DNA of 64,000 bases, from assembly GCA_008477525.1 (NCBI GenBank), contig SPDT01000001.1, positions 4,216,001 through 4,280,000 of the forward strand, written 5' to 3'. Each line of letters begins with the position of its first letter. The stretch's first letter is position 1. The stretch is from Hypomyces perniciosus (taxonomy: Eukaryota > Ascomycota > Sordariomycetes > Hypocreales > Hypocreaceae). A model generated the notes under the pieces. It had not been told where the DNA came from. It made no database searches and saw nothing but the letters and a program-made list of their open reading frames with translations. Below, in pieces: positions 45,334 through 57,887 of this stretch. A program made the position numbers and the translations under genes.

Positions 45334-48300
45334 ATGGACAGTTCAGACGTCAAGTCGGAGCTCCAGCCCAGCTCCTCGCAACATAATGACGGCGGAAATG
45401 ATGATCCTAATCGTAAGAAGTCGAATGTGAAAAAAAGAACAAAAACCGGATGTCTCAGTGAGTATTATGTGAACTCTCTCCTCGGAATTGCGCTGCTGTC
45501 GTTCTTGGCTCTAATCGGAACGTTTAGCTTGCCGCAAGAGACGTATCAAGTGCGATGAAGGCAGGCCAACATGTCACAACTGCATCAAGTCTAAACGCGA
45601 TTGCGAAGGATATAACCAAAGGGTCATCTTCAAGGAGCCCATGGGCTCCCTTCACGCTCCATTTAGCCCGGCCATCTACCCACCAGGAACGTCACATCTC
45701 ATTGATGGCTCGTTTGCCGCTCAACATGGTCGACAATCTAGAGTATCCCTTCAACCTATCGCGCCAAGGCCTCCTGGCTCCAACTTCACCCAACTTCACG
45801 GCCTACCTTCCCATAACGAGCCAGTATCCTATGGACCACAATTTCTTCACCAAGCCCAGATGCCAGAGGACCATGCAGCTTACAGCCTGAACCCCGGCCA
45901 ATTCCTTCAACCAGCAACATACTCGCAACTACCGAACCCTTTGCTAGCGCAGGAAATTGTACCAGGCCCTGCTCATTATAACCACGGCCCCAACCTCCAA
46001 TACTTTGGCCCCGGAGACGATAACGCTGGCGAAGGCCCCTCAAATCTAAATAGGTTGAACAATGCTGCTTCCTTGAATGTTCAGTCAAGCAACCTTTCTC
46101 AGCCCTGGGGCGATGAGTGGGAGTATGATGTGCCGGATGATGATGCGTCCATACCTGATTCTGTCGACGATCTACCAGATGCCCAAGACATTGTGCCTGT
46201 TGTTAAAATGTACTCTGGAGCTTGGGGTAGAAGTGCTACAGAGGTTAGGACCTTTTCCGCATTTGCCCAGAACAGCGATGTGCTTGCATACATGGACTCC
46301 CCTTATTCTTCGGAGTTCTTGAACAGTGGTTTGAGCGCCATCTTGATGCACTTCATCAATGTCACTGGTCCCAGTATATCGCTATATGAGAGACACCCCT
46401 TTAATCCTTCTGAACAAGATCAGTTTGGCACCGAAACCAGGTCTGGAAATGGTCTCTGGAGTTGTGAGTCTGTGTCTTCCTCAGTAACTGCGGCCTCTGT
46501 TGACTGACGTTTTAGATACATTTCCCGTTTTGGCACTTCAACATGCCAGTTTGCTCCATGCGATGCTCGCGTTGGCAAGCTTACAGCTTGCAAAGCTCCA
46601 AGATAGTCCTGAGATGGCCGCATTGAAGCATTATCACCTCTCACTTCGACGAGTAGCCAAGTATGTGAAGTCGAAAGTACCAAGCGACCAAACGACAAAC
46701 GATCCGACAGCCATAACTACAACACTGGTTGCAACCATAGCTGCGACCCTCTTACTCTCCTACTTCGAGGTCTGGTCATCTGACCACACGAAATGGTGCA
46801 GCCATCTCTTCGGGGCTAGGATTTTATTTCGCGGAATACGCTTGAGAGATATGAATCGACTGTGTTTGCCGGCAAAGCGAATGCGGCAGCGACAAGGGCA
46901 CCAGAAACGAAACAGCCATATGGCCTCTTTCGCTGGCTTCAACACAAGTGCAAGATCACAAACGGGCGCAAATGCTCTAGACTACGACCTTCTAAGCGCC
47001 ATTACAGGGTTCAGTATAACACCGGAAGACTACGGCGAAAGAGAAGGGCAAATTCTGGACGACAGAGTCTTCTCTATCACTGATAAGGACATTGAAAAAT
47101 ACGATATGCTTGTCGATCTATTTTGGTGGTATTGCAAGATGGATCTATATCAGAGCATATTGGGAGGAACCAGATTATTGTATGTCCCTAAAGAGTGGCC
47201 AAAAACTTGGAAGCTAATGCATCACAGTATGGAGTACGAATGCTGGACGCAGTGTCCGCCGAGAGGAGCTATTTCCAAGTTTAGGTCAATGTATGTGATG
47301 CTTTCCAGAATTAGTCCCCGACCCTGCGACTGCAACAACTAACAAGCTACAGTTACGGTACATATGATCATCTAATTCTATTGCTTGGTCGTCTGGCAAG
47401 CTTCTCGTCAACAGACTTATCCAGGAAACGGAAGGCCGCGAAAAGCCAAGGCGGAGCCATGGGAGGAGGGTCTCCTCCGATGTTTGCAGGGATGCTTCCA
47501 GCAGAGGCGACGATTCACGCCCCAATGGGCTTCAGTTCTCGACGAGACGCTTCACCTCAAAGTGACTCAAACGAAGATCCCGATCCACACGGGAGATACG
47601 AAGCTGCTCTCCAAGAATGGAATAATATACATGAGGCTTTCGGGATATTCAAGAACCATCTCGGACCCGAGTTCAAGCCCCTTAGCACGGAATATGCTGA
47701 TCGGAGGGAATCACCATTCGGGGATGCAGTGCAATTTAGAACATTCACCATTGCCGGGATCTGGATGAACTATTACATGGGATTAATTCATCTTCATCGA
47801 AGTCACCCCTCGATGCCCCCGACCGCGATGAGGGCAGCAGGATTAACAGCACACAAGACCGCTGAATATGCGATCGAAATTGGTCGAATTGCTGCTGGGC
47901 TTTCTGTCGATTGCTCACAATTTACCGAGATAGATACGTATCTTGGTGCGGCTTTTATCGAGAGCTGTTTCTGTCTTTTTGTGGCAGCAGTTCAGGTCAG
48001 TTGCCAAGTCACATAAATAAATAGCAAGTTTACTGACAACTTACAGTTCCAGAATGCTGCACAGCGGCATTGGACGGTCCAACGAATGCATGATATTGCG
48101 CGTCTCACCGGCTGGCAGTCCGCAAGACAGATTGCCGATGGCTGCGAATCAGCATGGATCAAAGGGGCACAGATGGGAGGACCGCCTTACGTGAGGCCAT
48201 TAGCAATCAACAACGTTCCTCTCTCAGTATGGCAAAATCCCCGTCGCATTGATCAGAGAATACAACAGGAGAACGCCGAAAGAAGCCAGGAGAACCGGGT

Positions 48301-48412
48301 AGTGCTAGCCAAGGCAGAAAGAGCACATTATGCCCTCGGCTTGCTGGGTGTGGAGGATGATCTTGACAAACTCGAACTTCGAGACGAAATACATGTACCA
48401 AGGTCGGATTAA
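45334..48412 (+). CDS. Zn2Cys6 (Gal4-type) fungal transcription factor
   Basis: Five exons encode 947 residues: 45334-45457, 45528-46463, 46516-47290, 47353-47995 and 48047-48412. The first intron splits the binuclear cluster: Cys40 lies before it and Cys43, 50, 57, 60 and 67 after, in the spacing C-x2-C-x6-C-x6-C-x2-C-x6-C (start CLTCRKRRIKC). A basic segment precedes the cluster. Residues 70-280 are Pro/Asn/Gln-rich and probably disordered. The rest is the helical fungal-specific regulatory region (for example QHASLLHAMLALASLQLA and the later IAGIWMNYYMGLIHLHRSHP). The protein should act in the nucleus as a pathway- or process-specific regulator; no target can be deduced, and no biosynthetic cluster adjoins it. 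Length is at the upper end for the family. Confidence 0.92.
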
Positions 48413-48767
48413 TGAAATGGAGCATGGAACTATAGCGTTAACATACGTAGAATGGCGTGCCTGACGGGTTTTACTAGGAGGCAACAGGTCTACAGAGGAT
48501 ATCCAATGGGCTTCATGAGGTAGTCGCAGCGCTGCTGCGTATAATAGTTCAAGATGGGAAAAGGGCCTAGATCTGGGGGAAAGCCATGTATAGCACAAAA
48601 AGGAGGCAACATCAGGGATTTTCATGCGTCCTTAGCACCGTCATTGGTCAGCAACTTAACATTAATGATACATATAGCGGACCAGCCGGGCGATTTGGAT
48701 TTGCTTGCACCAGTGAGAGCTGGTCCGGTGTGTGATTCTTTCTATTCTCATAAGCGCATTATCATGT
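48413..48767. other. 3' spacer between Zn2Cys6 gene and PUP2
   Basis: The genes converge here. The 355 bp contain only 3' flanks; nothing else is seen. Confidence 0.6.
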
Positions 48768-49658
48768 TTAATTTGCTGGCAGCCGCTCCACAACTGCAGC
48801 CATCTCGTCATCTGTGTATATTCTGAAGCCCTTGTCCTTGGTGACACTGGCCAACTGGACGTTTTTGGAGTCAAGCTTCTCTTCCATTACTTGCTTCAAT
48901 GTCTTCAGAACCAGCGTCTCCGCGTCAGTGATGGTTAAGGACTGGTCGAAACAGTTAGCGAGTGATCCTACCAAAAAAAAAGATCATATGACGGCTTAAA
49001 CAAGCGAGAGAAAGGTGACGAACCTTGTGATATTCATTCTGCAACTCCGCTTGTGCGCCCTCCGAACCTGATCCGATGGCCTTGGCATCATATCGATAAA
49101 ATGTGCCACTGGGCTCAGCATGGAACAGCTGGGGACCGTTCTCATCGAAGCCGGCAATCAGCAGGGCGACACCAAAGGGCCGGCTCATGATGGTCTCCTC
49201 CCCGTCGGCACCCTCACCGAAGCGCAGGGCAAGGTCGCAGATGGCCTGGGTGCAGCTCTCGACGCCGAGGGGCTCGTTGTAGTTGAAGGCGTGGCTCTGG
49301 CACTCGACACGGGCGTGCTCGATCATGGAGCGGGCGTCGGCCTGGAGGCCGGACATGGCGCAGCCAATGTGGCGGTCGATCTCGACGATCTTCTCGACAG
49401 AGGAGGTTTCGAGAAGGGTGGAAGTGACGCGCTTCTCAACGCCGAGGATGACGCCTTCAGAGGTGGCGACACCAATGGCGGTGGAGCCGAGCTTGATGGC
49501 CTCGAGGGAGTATTCGACTTGGAAGAGACGGCCTTCGGGGGAGAAGGTGTTGATCCCCCGGTCTGAAGAAGAAGAGCACTAGTTAGCCATAGGATCTATG
49601 AGAAGCTGTGTAGAGGAGGGGGAGCAAGCTTGCCGTATTCGGATCTTGCCATAAACAT
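48768..49658 (-). CDS. PUP2: 20S proteasome subunit alpha type-5
   Basis: Exons 49658-49634, 49562-49024 and 48941-48768 encode 245 residues. The protein begins [20 protein letters not shown], the alpha-type signature (Y-D-R-G-x-x-x-F-S-P-E-G-R), then [31 protein letters not shown] and [14 protein letters not shown] are also conserved, and [15 protein letters not shown] with [18 protein letters not shown] places it in the alpha5 class. Alpha subunits form the outer gated rings of the 20S core and do not carry the catalytic Thr. The first intron (49633-49563) starts with GCAAGC, so it is a GC-AG intron: no GT donor gives the conserved YDRG reading. The second intron is a GT-AG type beginning GTTCGT. 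It is divergent from GCP2 with 557 bp between starts. Confidence 0.96.
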
Positions 49659-50215
49659 CTTGGCGGTTTGGTTTCTGTGGGTTGGCCTTAATATGCCAGA
49701 GATGTGAGTAAATTGGGAGAGAAGAGGGAGATGGGAGAAGATAGGCCGAGACGAGGAGAGCTTGAAGTTGTCTCGTAAGTGGTGGAAGGCGGGACGAGCT
49801 CGCAGTCCAGCTACCAGGCAAACACTGAGCCTACGACAGCTCTAGAGCATAAGGCCACTGACCTGACAAGCACTCTGCACCAAGGTGCTGAAGCACCGCC
49901 ACATTCAACGCCACAGCCGTTTCCCTCCTCCCTCTCGGAAACACTATTGATCCGAAGAGAGCAGCCCGCGACGCGCTCCTGTCCGTGTTTCACCCCACCA
50001 TCATCCTGCTGCGAGCTATGGACCTGATGGTGCATATGTTCCTGAACTTACATAGTTACAGGTCACCGGACATGCGACTCCACACAACACCATAACCCCA
50101 ACTCACTCTGGACATAATAGCAGAAACCCGAGATCTACAGTTATTGCTAGCGGTTGGTTTTTTATGCTGCCCAACTACCCGGGACCTTGCGGTGCTCCGG
50201 ATGTAGCCCGCCAGT
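49659..50215. promoter_or_regulatory. Divergent promoter region PUP2 / GCP2
   Basis: The 557 bp separate two divergent start codons. I looked for the Rpn4 site (GGTGGCAAA) that drives yeast proteasome genes and did not find an exact copy on either strand. No other element is claimed. Confidence 0.45.
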
Positions 50216-53081
50216 ATGTCCTCAACGAGAGCATCCAGCCGCGCCAACTTTGACGAGCGGTCCCGTATGTCCGCTGCCAATGGAAGCTTCAGAAATGACG
50301 TGGCAGACTCGAGGAATGCGCCATCGCCTCAATTTGGAGACGGCGCATCACACAGGCGATCTACGTCGGCCAATCCTAGAGGGATGAGCAGGACCACCAC
50401 CGAAGAAAGGCGATATGAAGAGCGCAGAGTTACAGAGAGGACCTTCGAGGCCCATGTCGAGAGATTGATACCGCGGGCGACGAGTCCGGAGAAACAACAG
50501 AGGCGTGAGAAGAGAGCAGCGGAGGCGCGCAGGCAGAAGTCGACCGAGCGGCCTAGGGAACTGCGGGCCGAAACTCCCCAAGGTATGATTTTGAAACAGA
50601 GAACCGTTACGCCCTAGAGTTTCTGAGAGTTAACGCTCCAATAAGCACCATGGATTCCTCAGGTCAAACTACAGCCGCATACCTCGGCGGCCCTCGCCTC
50701 GCGAATACCTATCCCACCGCCTGCATGGACATTATCGCAGGCCCCGCAACCGAAGCCGCTTAACGAAATGACGCTGGAGGTTCAAGAGGCAGTTATTATC
50801 GAGGACCTGTTATTCGTGTTCATGGGATATGAGGGGCAGTATATTCGATTCGCCCGGAATTGGCACTATAATGAGGAGAGAGACCGACTATCTGGACCCG
50901 TGTTTAAAAGTTTGCCCGGACTTGACCCAAGCCTACGCGACTTGACGGAGTCCATGCTGCGAATGGCCACCTATTACTCGGCATTGGAGACTTTTGTCGA
51001 TGTTCAGAGTCGCGAAGAATTTGGTGCTGTCAATCATGCGCTATGTGCGTCGATTCGAAAGGTCCTTCATGACTACCTCGTCATGATCGCTCAGCTTGAG
51101 ACGCAGTTCCTAACAAATGAGAGCTTTACGGTTCATATGCTCAACATCCACACCATGCCGACCTGCCAGATGCTGTTTCACCTTTATTCTCTGGCACAAG
51201 AACTGCTGAAGAAGAATATGTTACTGGATGATGAAAGCGAGGAGGAAGATGATGACCCCGACGATTACGACTATATCATCGAGAAATTGACCGATGGCGG
51301 CGAACTGATCCCTGGAAATATGGGCGGCAAACGGATTTACAAAGGCGGGTTTGTCCTGGGCTTGCTAACTAAGCGACTTGAATCCATGTCCGGGGACCCG
51401 GTGGCTCGGCAACTCCTCACCTCACTTTTGCGTGACGCAAGTCGCCCGTACATGGTAATGTTGAACGAGTGGCTGCACCATGGTAGTATTAACGACCCAC
51501 ACGCCGAGTTCATGATTAGGGAGCAAAAGAGCATCGGACGAGAGACGTTGGAAAAGGATTATATCGACGAATATTGGGAGCGGAGATACACCATTCGCGA
51601 GCATGAAGTCCCAGCCCAGCTGGAGGGCGTCAAAGAGAAGGTTCTATTAGCTGGCAAGTATCTCAATGTCGTTCGAGAGTGTGGCGGCGTGGATGTTAGC
51701 AAGATCGTGACGGATTTGCCAACCTCGTTCAACGACAACCGGTTCCTAGAAAACGTCAACAATGCGTATGCACACGCCAACGAATCCCTGATGCAACTCC
51801 TCCTTACGACGCATGCGTTGCCACCACGATTACGCTCCTTGAAGCATTACTTCTTTCTCGACCCTTCAGATTACTTCTCATACTTCCTCGAGTTGGGCTC
51901 ATCAGAGTTACGGAAACCGGTCAAGTCTGTTAACACCGGCAAACTGCAATCCCTGCTTGATCTGGTGCTGCGCCAACCGGGTAGTGTTGTCTCACTAGAC
52001 CCCTTCAAAGAAGACGTCAAGGTGGAGATGAATGAAATCACGCTCATTAATAACTTACAGAGAGTTGTGAACATCACAGGCATTGACCAAGGTGAAGCGC
52101 CGCAGCTCTCCAACCAACCTATAGAGGCGGACAAGAATGCCACCGGCTTCACCTCTCTTCAACTGGACTATTCAGTCCCTTTCCCTGTCTCTCTAGTAAT
52201 TAGCCGCAAAACAGTATGGCGCTACCAGGCTCTTTTCCGTTTCTTGCTTTCCTTGCGCTACCTGGAATCTCAACTCTCGACTACGTGGCAAACTCATACA
52301 AGGGGGGTAAGTTGGTCTCACAAAGGGTCCAACCGCGACCTCGAGATATGGAAACGGCGAGCTTGGACACTGCGCGCGAGAATGCTGGTTTATGTGCAGC
52401 AGGTACTCTACTTTTGCACTTCAGAGGTTATTGAGCCGAATTGGACCAAGTTCATGTCACGCCTCAAGGTGAAGGACGGGACTCAGGATAAAAAGTCCGG
52501 GTTTATGCGGACAGTAGATGAGTTGATGCAGGATCATGTGGACTTCTTGGATACGTGTCTAAAGGAGTGCATGTTGACCAACAGCAAGCTGCTTAAGGTA
52601 TTATCTCCTACAAACCTTTGCTCAATTACTACCAGGTCGATTTTACTAACCAAGTTCTCTTTTCATCACTTAGGTCAACTCCAAGCTCATGCAAACCTGC
52701 ACCATCTTCGCCACCTACACAAACTGGCTCTCTCGCGAACTCGAGAAATCCGAGCCTGACCTCTCTAGCGCCAACAAACCCAGCAGCATGACTGCCGACC
52801 AGTGGAAGCGCTTCCAGGCCACCTCGCGTACGGCTTCCTCACAACAGCAGCACGATGTTTCAACCATTGGCGACGCCGACGCGCGCATCAACAACCTCTC
52901 AGAGATTATTCGCAAGTGGGAGAGCAACTTTGGCAGGCATATGAAGATTCTATCCGACTCGTTGAATCATTACGCTGCTACGGAGACAGTTGTCCTGCTG
53001 AGTCTGTGTGCGAGGTTGAGCACCGTGAACCAAGGCACGGAGTGGGCGGCGATAGGGGCTGAGGAAGATGATCAGTTATAG
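50216..53081 (+). CDS. Gamma-tubulin complex component 2 (GCP2/Spc97/Alp4)
   Basis: Exons 50216-50582, 50646-52597 and 52674-53081 encode 908 residues. The N-terminal 120 residues are basic and disordered (REKRAAEARRQKSTERPREL). After the first intron the sequence resumes at PWIPQVKLQPHT, and the GRIP1 half starts with EAVIIEDLLFVFMGYEGQYI, the conserved entry of GCP2. An acidic linker (DDESEEEDDDPDDYD) lies at about residue 280. The GRIP2 half contains LRSLKHYFFLDPSDYF, VWRYQALFRFLLSLRYLESQ and RMLVYVQQVLYFC, the gamma-tubulin-binding signature. GCP2 pairs with GCP3 and gamma-tubulin in the small complex that nucleates microtubules at spindle pole bodies. I assign GCP2 rather than GCP3 from the overall block pattern. 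No ORF break is seen. Confidence 0.94.
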
Positions 53082-53757
53082 ATTCCGAGAAGGGGGGAGA
53101 TCACTGTGAAATGTGGGCGTCAGCTTTGGTGTTCAAAGAGAAAGAGGGGCGTCGAGGTCATCATATTCACGACTCTTATGACAGTGTTAGGTGTACGGCG
53201 TTAAGTCATGTCAGAAGAAACTGAGGAAGTGCATTAATATCACTGATCCACGAATTTGAAGTCGAAGTTTAAGAACCAAATACACGGCAATATAAGATTA
53301 TCAAAACCAAACCATATACCATTCCAGATTCATCGTGAGCAACTTGTGCATTTCTGGCTAGGCTTATCGAAACGAAATAGAGATGTCCACCACCACTGCC
53401 AAAGCATGTTAAAGCAAATGCTATGAAATCCCGGGCGCCGCCACGATCCAAATCCTCTCGTGAGAGCTTGAAATATATGCCACCATAAATGCAACGGGTC
53501 CATAACAATAATGCCCGCGTCCTGAGATGAGATGCATATTTTCCCCGAAAGTCCCTCCCCATGCGTAAATGAGATAGAAGAAGGAAGTAGAAAGAAGAAT
53601 AGAAGAGGAGCTAGAGAAAGGAGAGAGAAATATGGGGGGCTCCAAACGCCGGCGCAATGCCCTAGATATCGTGTATTCATTTCTCCGTTAAGACATGAAA
53701 AGATAGAAAAGGAAAAAAAGAAATAGGGGAAAATTCGTAGTACCATCCTGTAAATTG
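53082..53757. other. 3' spacer between GCP2 and the SNF2 gene
   Basis: The genes converge. The 676 bp contain a purine-rich segment at about 53570-53640 (GAAGGAAGTAGAAAGAAG) and no ORF with family resemblance. Confidence 0.6.
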
Positions 53758-56700
53758 TTATTTGAAAAGGCTTCGAAGATCCATGAGTTTCTGTCTGGCG
53801 GCTTCGGCTTTGTCCAGAGCCTTGTTCTGGCCATCCATGCTGAGACTGGCCAACTTCATCTTTTTCTCCTGCAACTCGAGCATCTTCTCTTCGAAACTAT
53901 CTCGCATGATATATCGGACGGTACGAACAGGCCGCTTCTGACCCAAACGATGCACACGATCGATAGCTTGAGCTTCTGCCGCTGGGTTGTATTGGGGTTC
54001 CATCACGTAAACACTGTTGCCAGCGGTCAAGTTGAGGCCCAGCCCACCAGCCATAATGGAAACCAGTATGACGTGAACGTTGTTGTCCTCGCGGAAACTG
54101 TCCATTGCTGCAGTGCGAGCCGCCCGGGTCATGCTACCATCCAGCCTGGTGAATGAAATATTAGCAGACCTAAGGGCCAGCTCGATCAGATCCAAGTGCG
54201 ATGTCCATCCTGAAAAAACGACCGATTTGAAAGGCGGTTCATTTGGATTAGCCTCGCTAGCAGCTTTCGCTTTTAGAAGGTCTTCCATCAGAGCTCTTGT
54301 CTTCGTGTGGGGTCCCTCGTACTTGTCGAGATTCTTTCCGGCGTTCTTCAACTTGGGTTTAGGAAGACCATCGTGTTCAGAATCCACATCCTCTCGGTGA
54401 AGCTCAACGAACTCGAATCGTACGTGACTATTGCACACGGGACAAGGTCCAGCAGATTGGCCAGGCAGCAGCATCGCCCTGGCCCGTTCCTGGTAGGATT
54501 TAATGCATGAACGACAAACGACATGGAAGCACGGTGTCATGTGTCCTAGAATATCATCCTCTCTCTCTGCGTCTATGTTGTTTCCGTCATTGGAGGCAAG
54601 CTTCTTGGTGCACTCTATGCAGGCGTCATTATTCGTGTCTTGCATCAATGTGAACATCTCGTGCGCTTTCTGATGTGACAACGCTGGTCCATCGACGTCA
54701 TCATCATCTTCAATGTCAATAGCCATCTCCGCTGACATGCCTCGCAATGCTGCAAGATCATCCTCATTGAGGAGATCCTTACCATGTGCGCAAAGCAGCC
54801 GAAGGCGGAGGATAGCCTTCAGAATATGGATGTAGGTATTCCCACCAAGTGCCTTGTCGGTATTGGTTCCAGCCAAAACTCTGACTCGATCCTGAGCATT
54901 CCTTGCGAACATGTCGTAAATGCTACGTTCTTCAGGACTGAAATCCAGCTTTACAACGAGGTCTTCTCGCGGTGGCAGATCAATCTTATCCTTGAGTCGA
55001 CGAAGAGTGACCGTGTCCACAAGAATACGGAGCTTTGGCACAATTTCTGGATCGCATGCTTTGAATGGCTCCACAATGTGACGATGGAACTTGCTCCTGT
55101 GGTAGAAAGGATCTAAGCGGAGGAAGGACAAGAGTGCTGCGAAATCATCCAGCCGGTTTTGAACAGGGGTTCCTGTGACGGCCCAACGACGTTGTGCCTG
55201 GAGGCGGAGGATTGCCTTGAATTGCATAGTAGTCTGCTCGCGGATCATGTGGGCCTCATCAAGCACTATGCGGAACCATCCCAGCTCCTCCAAGGGGTAC
55301 AAGCCATCCTTTCCCTTTCGGCGAGAGCTCAACTCATTAGAAACCGACCCATATGTGGTGATGATAATATCGAATGTGGCAAGCTTCGCGACATCTTTGA
55401 TGCGATTCGATCCGTGATAGATGTGGTAGGAAAGACTGCCGGGGCTAATATGCTGCTTAATTTGCTCTTCCCAGTTTGTGACAGTGCTTAGTGGACAGAT
55501 AATCAAGGTGGTCTTGATGTTGCGAGTCAATGGTGTCAAACCCAGGCTTGGTTGTGCCGAAACAATGTCATTGCGTGATGGCTTGGCTTCAGGAGCAGAC
55601 GGCTGTTCTGGTTGGAGGCGTTCCCACTCGTCAGCTTCGTCAGTGGTGCTTGCTACCAAAGACAGGATGCTGAGGGTCTTGCCAAGGCCCATCATATCAG
55701 CCAATATCCCACCACGGGTTTCCGGGGGAGCGACTTTTTGGGTCTGCCCAGTAATAACGTTGCAGTACAGTTTCTGCCCGTGGGGTGTGACTTTTGTCTG
55801 CCAAAATGACACCATATTGCTGTCTTCTGTTTGCAAATCACGTGGCTTTTCCCTCGTCACCATAAAGAAGAGCCCTTGCCTCTGGTGCTTAAGCAGAGGT
55901 GTGGTGATGGATGATGGAGGATCCATGACAAGGAGGTCATCACTTCTTTTGAGGGAATCGAATACCCCCATGACTTCCGAGCGGACCTCCTCCACAGTTC
56001 TAGTGGTGACGGTACTAGCTGAGGTGCTATATGAATCTGTTCGAGTGGGTTTCGGCGGAGGTGGCTGGTAGTCAAGGGTGGTGTGTGGGTTATGAAGCCT
56101 AATGCCCCGTTGCAAAATGTACGGTGCGAGGAGTCTCAAGTTATGCCGGTTCAAATGGACGCCGATATTTTTGGCATACTTGTACGGCCCATACAAGACG
56201 ATATCCAGAGTGTACGCGCGCGAGATGGCCTGCCCCGGTTCCTCTCCAGGCTTCTTTGGCTGGGGTGGAATCCGGCAGTCCGTCCTCAAACGAATATTTG
56301 TGTCCAGCAGAGGGGCGAGAGCACCAGCAGCGGAATTATTAACGACGCCAACCATTTCCCTCGTATGGTCACAAACGGGAATTTTGAGTGTCCTGTCACC
56401 GGCGGTCCGCTTGAGCATCACCTTGATGCTGGGCTGATAACCGGGACCCCACATGCTCTGCATTCCCGGCTTTGGGGATGGAACCCTTGTGCCATTGAGA
56501 CTAGTCTTTATCATCCCGTAGCACACCTCTTCATCCCGGGGGTCCTTCATCTCCTGGACATCGTCATCGTTGGCTGCACTGGTGAGCAATTACACACATT
56601 AAAATATTGACGATGGAGATAAGTGGGCCTTACCATCTGTCAAATCAACCGTCGACGCCTGTGGAGCGGCCGCATCGTTGGCCTCGCTCTGCTTCTCTCT

Positions 56701-57291
56701 GACGTAGGGACCTAAGATGCCACTGCCACCGCCACTGCGCACTGGTACGCTGGTTCCGCTCAACGAGTCTCCTCGTTCGTCAATCCTGCGGCGCTTGGCC
56801 TGTGGGACAGCCGAACGACCTTGAACATTATTCATACGCTCGATCCAGCTTCCCACGCCATTATGTCCCTGGGAAGGGTAGTCCTCGCTGCCGGGGGGTA
56901 TTTCGCCGGGTATTTCGCTGGGGCTGGCAAACTCAAATACGGCTGAGTTGCTCCTTTCTGGTTTCTCCCTGCGGGCTTGCTGCCATGAGGGAGATGGGTT
57001 CGATCCGATGGTTCTGAAATCTGGAGCGCTGGACGTTCGACGGTTCGGCTGGAGCAAGGCAGCTGGGTTCCATGACGGCATAGCGCCGGCAGGTTGCGAT
57101 GGTCGACCTTGAGGCGTGTTAACGTCAACAGTGACTGGGTTCTCAGTTGATGATGATGGTGACGATAACGCTCGGAGATCCATCGCTGCATAGGAGGACT
57201 CTTGTGTATCCCCCAACAGAACGAAGGCGTGGCTCGCGTGTGATGATGATGGTGAGCAGAGGGGCAGTGGGGATGTACCGTCGGTAGCCAT
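53758..57291 (-). CDS. SNF2-family DNA-dependent ATPase with internal RING finger (Rad5/HLTF-like)
   Basis: Exons 57291-56634 and 56573-53758 encode 1157 residues. The first 220 residues are Ser/Pro-rich and disordered, with a basic patch (PQAKRRRIDE). Residues about 237-325 resemble a HIRAN domain (CYGMIKTSLNG, then NIRLRTDCRIPP); this assignment is tentative. The ATPase has Walker A MGLGKT (514-519), the DEAH box (658-661) and VTGTPVQNRLDD. A C3HC4 RING lies between the two lobes: Cys871, 874, 901, His903, Cys906, 909, 930 and 933. The C-lobe has VILVSIMAGGLGLNLTAG and AIDRVHRLGQKRPV. Family members with this order remodel or translocate on DNA and act as ubiquitin ligases in post-replication repair (Rad5, HLTF). 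Which Rad5-like paralogue this is cannot be settled by eye. There is one intron of 60 bp. Confidence 0.93.
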
Positions 57292-57594
57292 GCTTGATGG
57301 GTAGGTATGTTGCGAGCGTGAAGTGCAGAGCTACACAGAGGTAGCCTGCAGGTGGCACGTTGAATAGAGCGCGTTTTGCCGCTGGTAAGACGGTGTTTGG
57401 ATCGTCATTACAGGTCCACGCGAAGAGGAGATGGCGGAGAGTTGTCGGCGCGATGTGCAGGTTCCTTCTCCCGGAGCGTGAAATGCGCCAAGTGCCGACA
57501 AGGCGGTCGATATCGGAACAGGGGAATGGGACGATAAAAACCGCAACAAGAGAACGGGATAAAGTAGGTACTAATAAAAGAAAAGATGGATGAA

Positions 57595-57630
57595 GGTGAA
57601 GGTGAAGGTGAAGGTTAAGGTTAAGGTTAA
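57595..57630. repeat. Hexamer tract (GGTGAA)3 to (GGTTAA)3
   Basis: Three GGTGAA units (57595-57612) pass without a break into three GGTTAA units (57613-57630). A single base change spread by repeat expansion would explain it. The unit is not the usual fungal telomere repeat TTAGGG. The tract lies in the upstream region of the SNF2 gene. Confidence 0.8.
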
Positions 57631-57857
57631 GATGCTCCCCCGGGCATAGGTATGTATGTATGTATCGTGCAGGAGCCAAACACGCAAGGTCACGCACGGC
57701 GTGTGAGCCTCACGGCTTGGGGGTTGTGCTTTGGCGATGGTGGAGGTGAATGTGGAGGAGGGAAGAAGAATAAAAAGAAGGCGGGCAGAAGGTTGAATCT
57801 AATACCTAGCAGTAGAAGTAGGAGTAGTATCCCTCAAACATGCTAGTAAATAGTATA

Positions 57858-57887
57858 TACTACTACTACTACTACTACTACTACTAC
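57858..57887. repeat. (TAC)10 microsatellite
   Basis: Ten uninterrupted TAC units in non-coding DNA, likely polymorphic. Confidence 0.85.

Noticed and set aside
57143..57697. 184-codon minus-strand frame with a Leu-Asn/Leu-His repeat
   Set aside because: The repeat is the translation of the hexamer tract, and the frame overlaps the start of the SNF2 gene in another phase.
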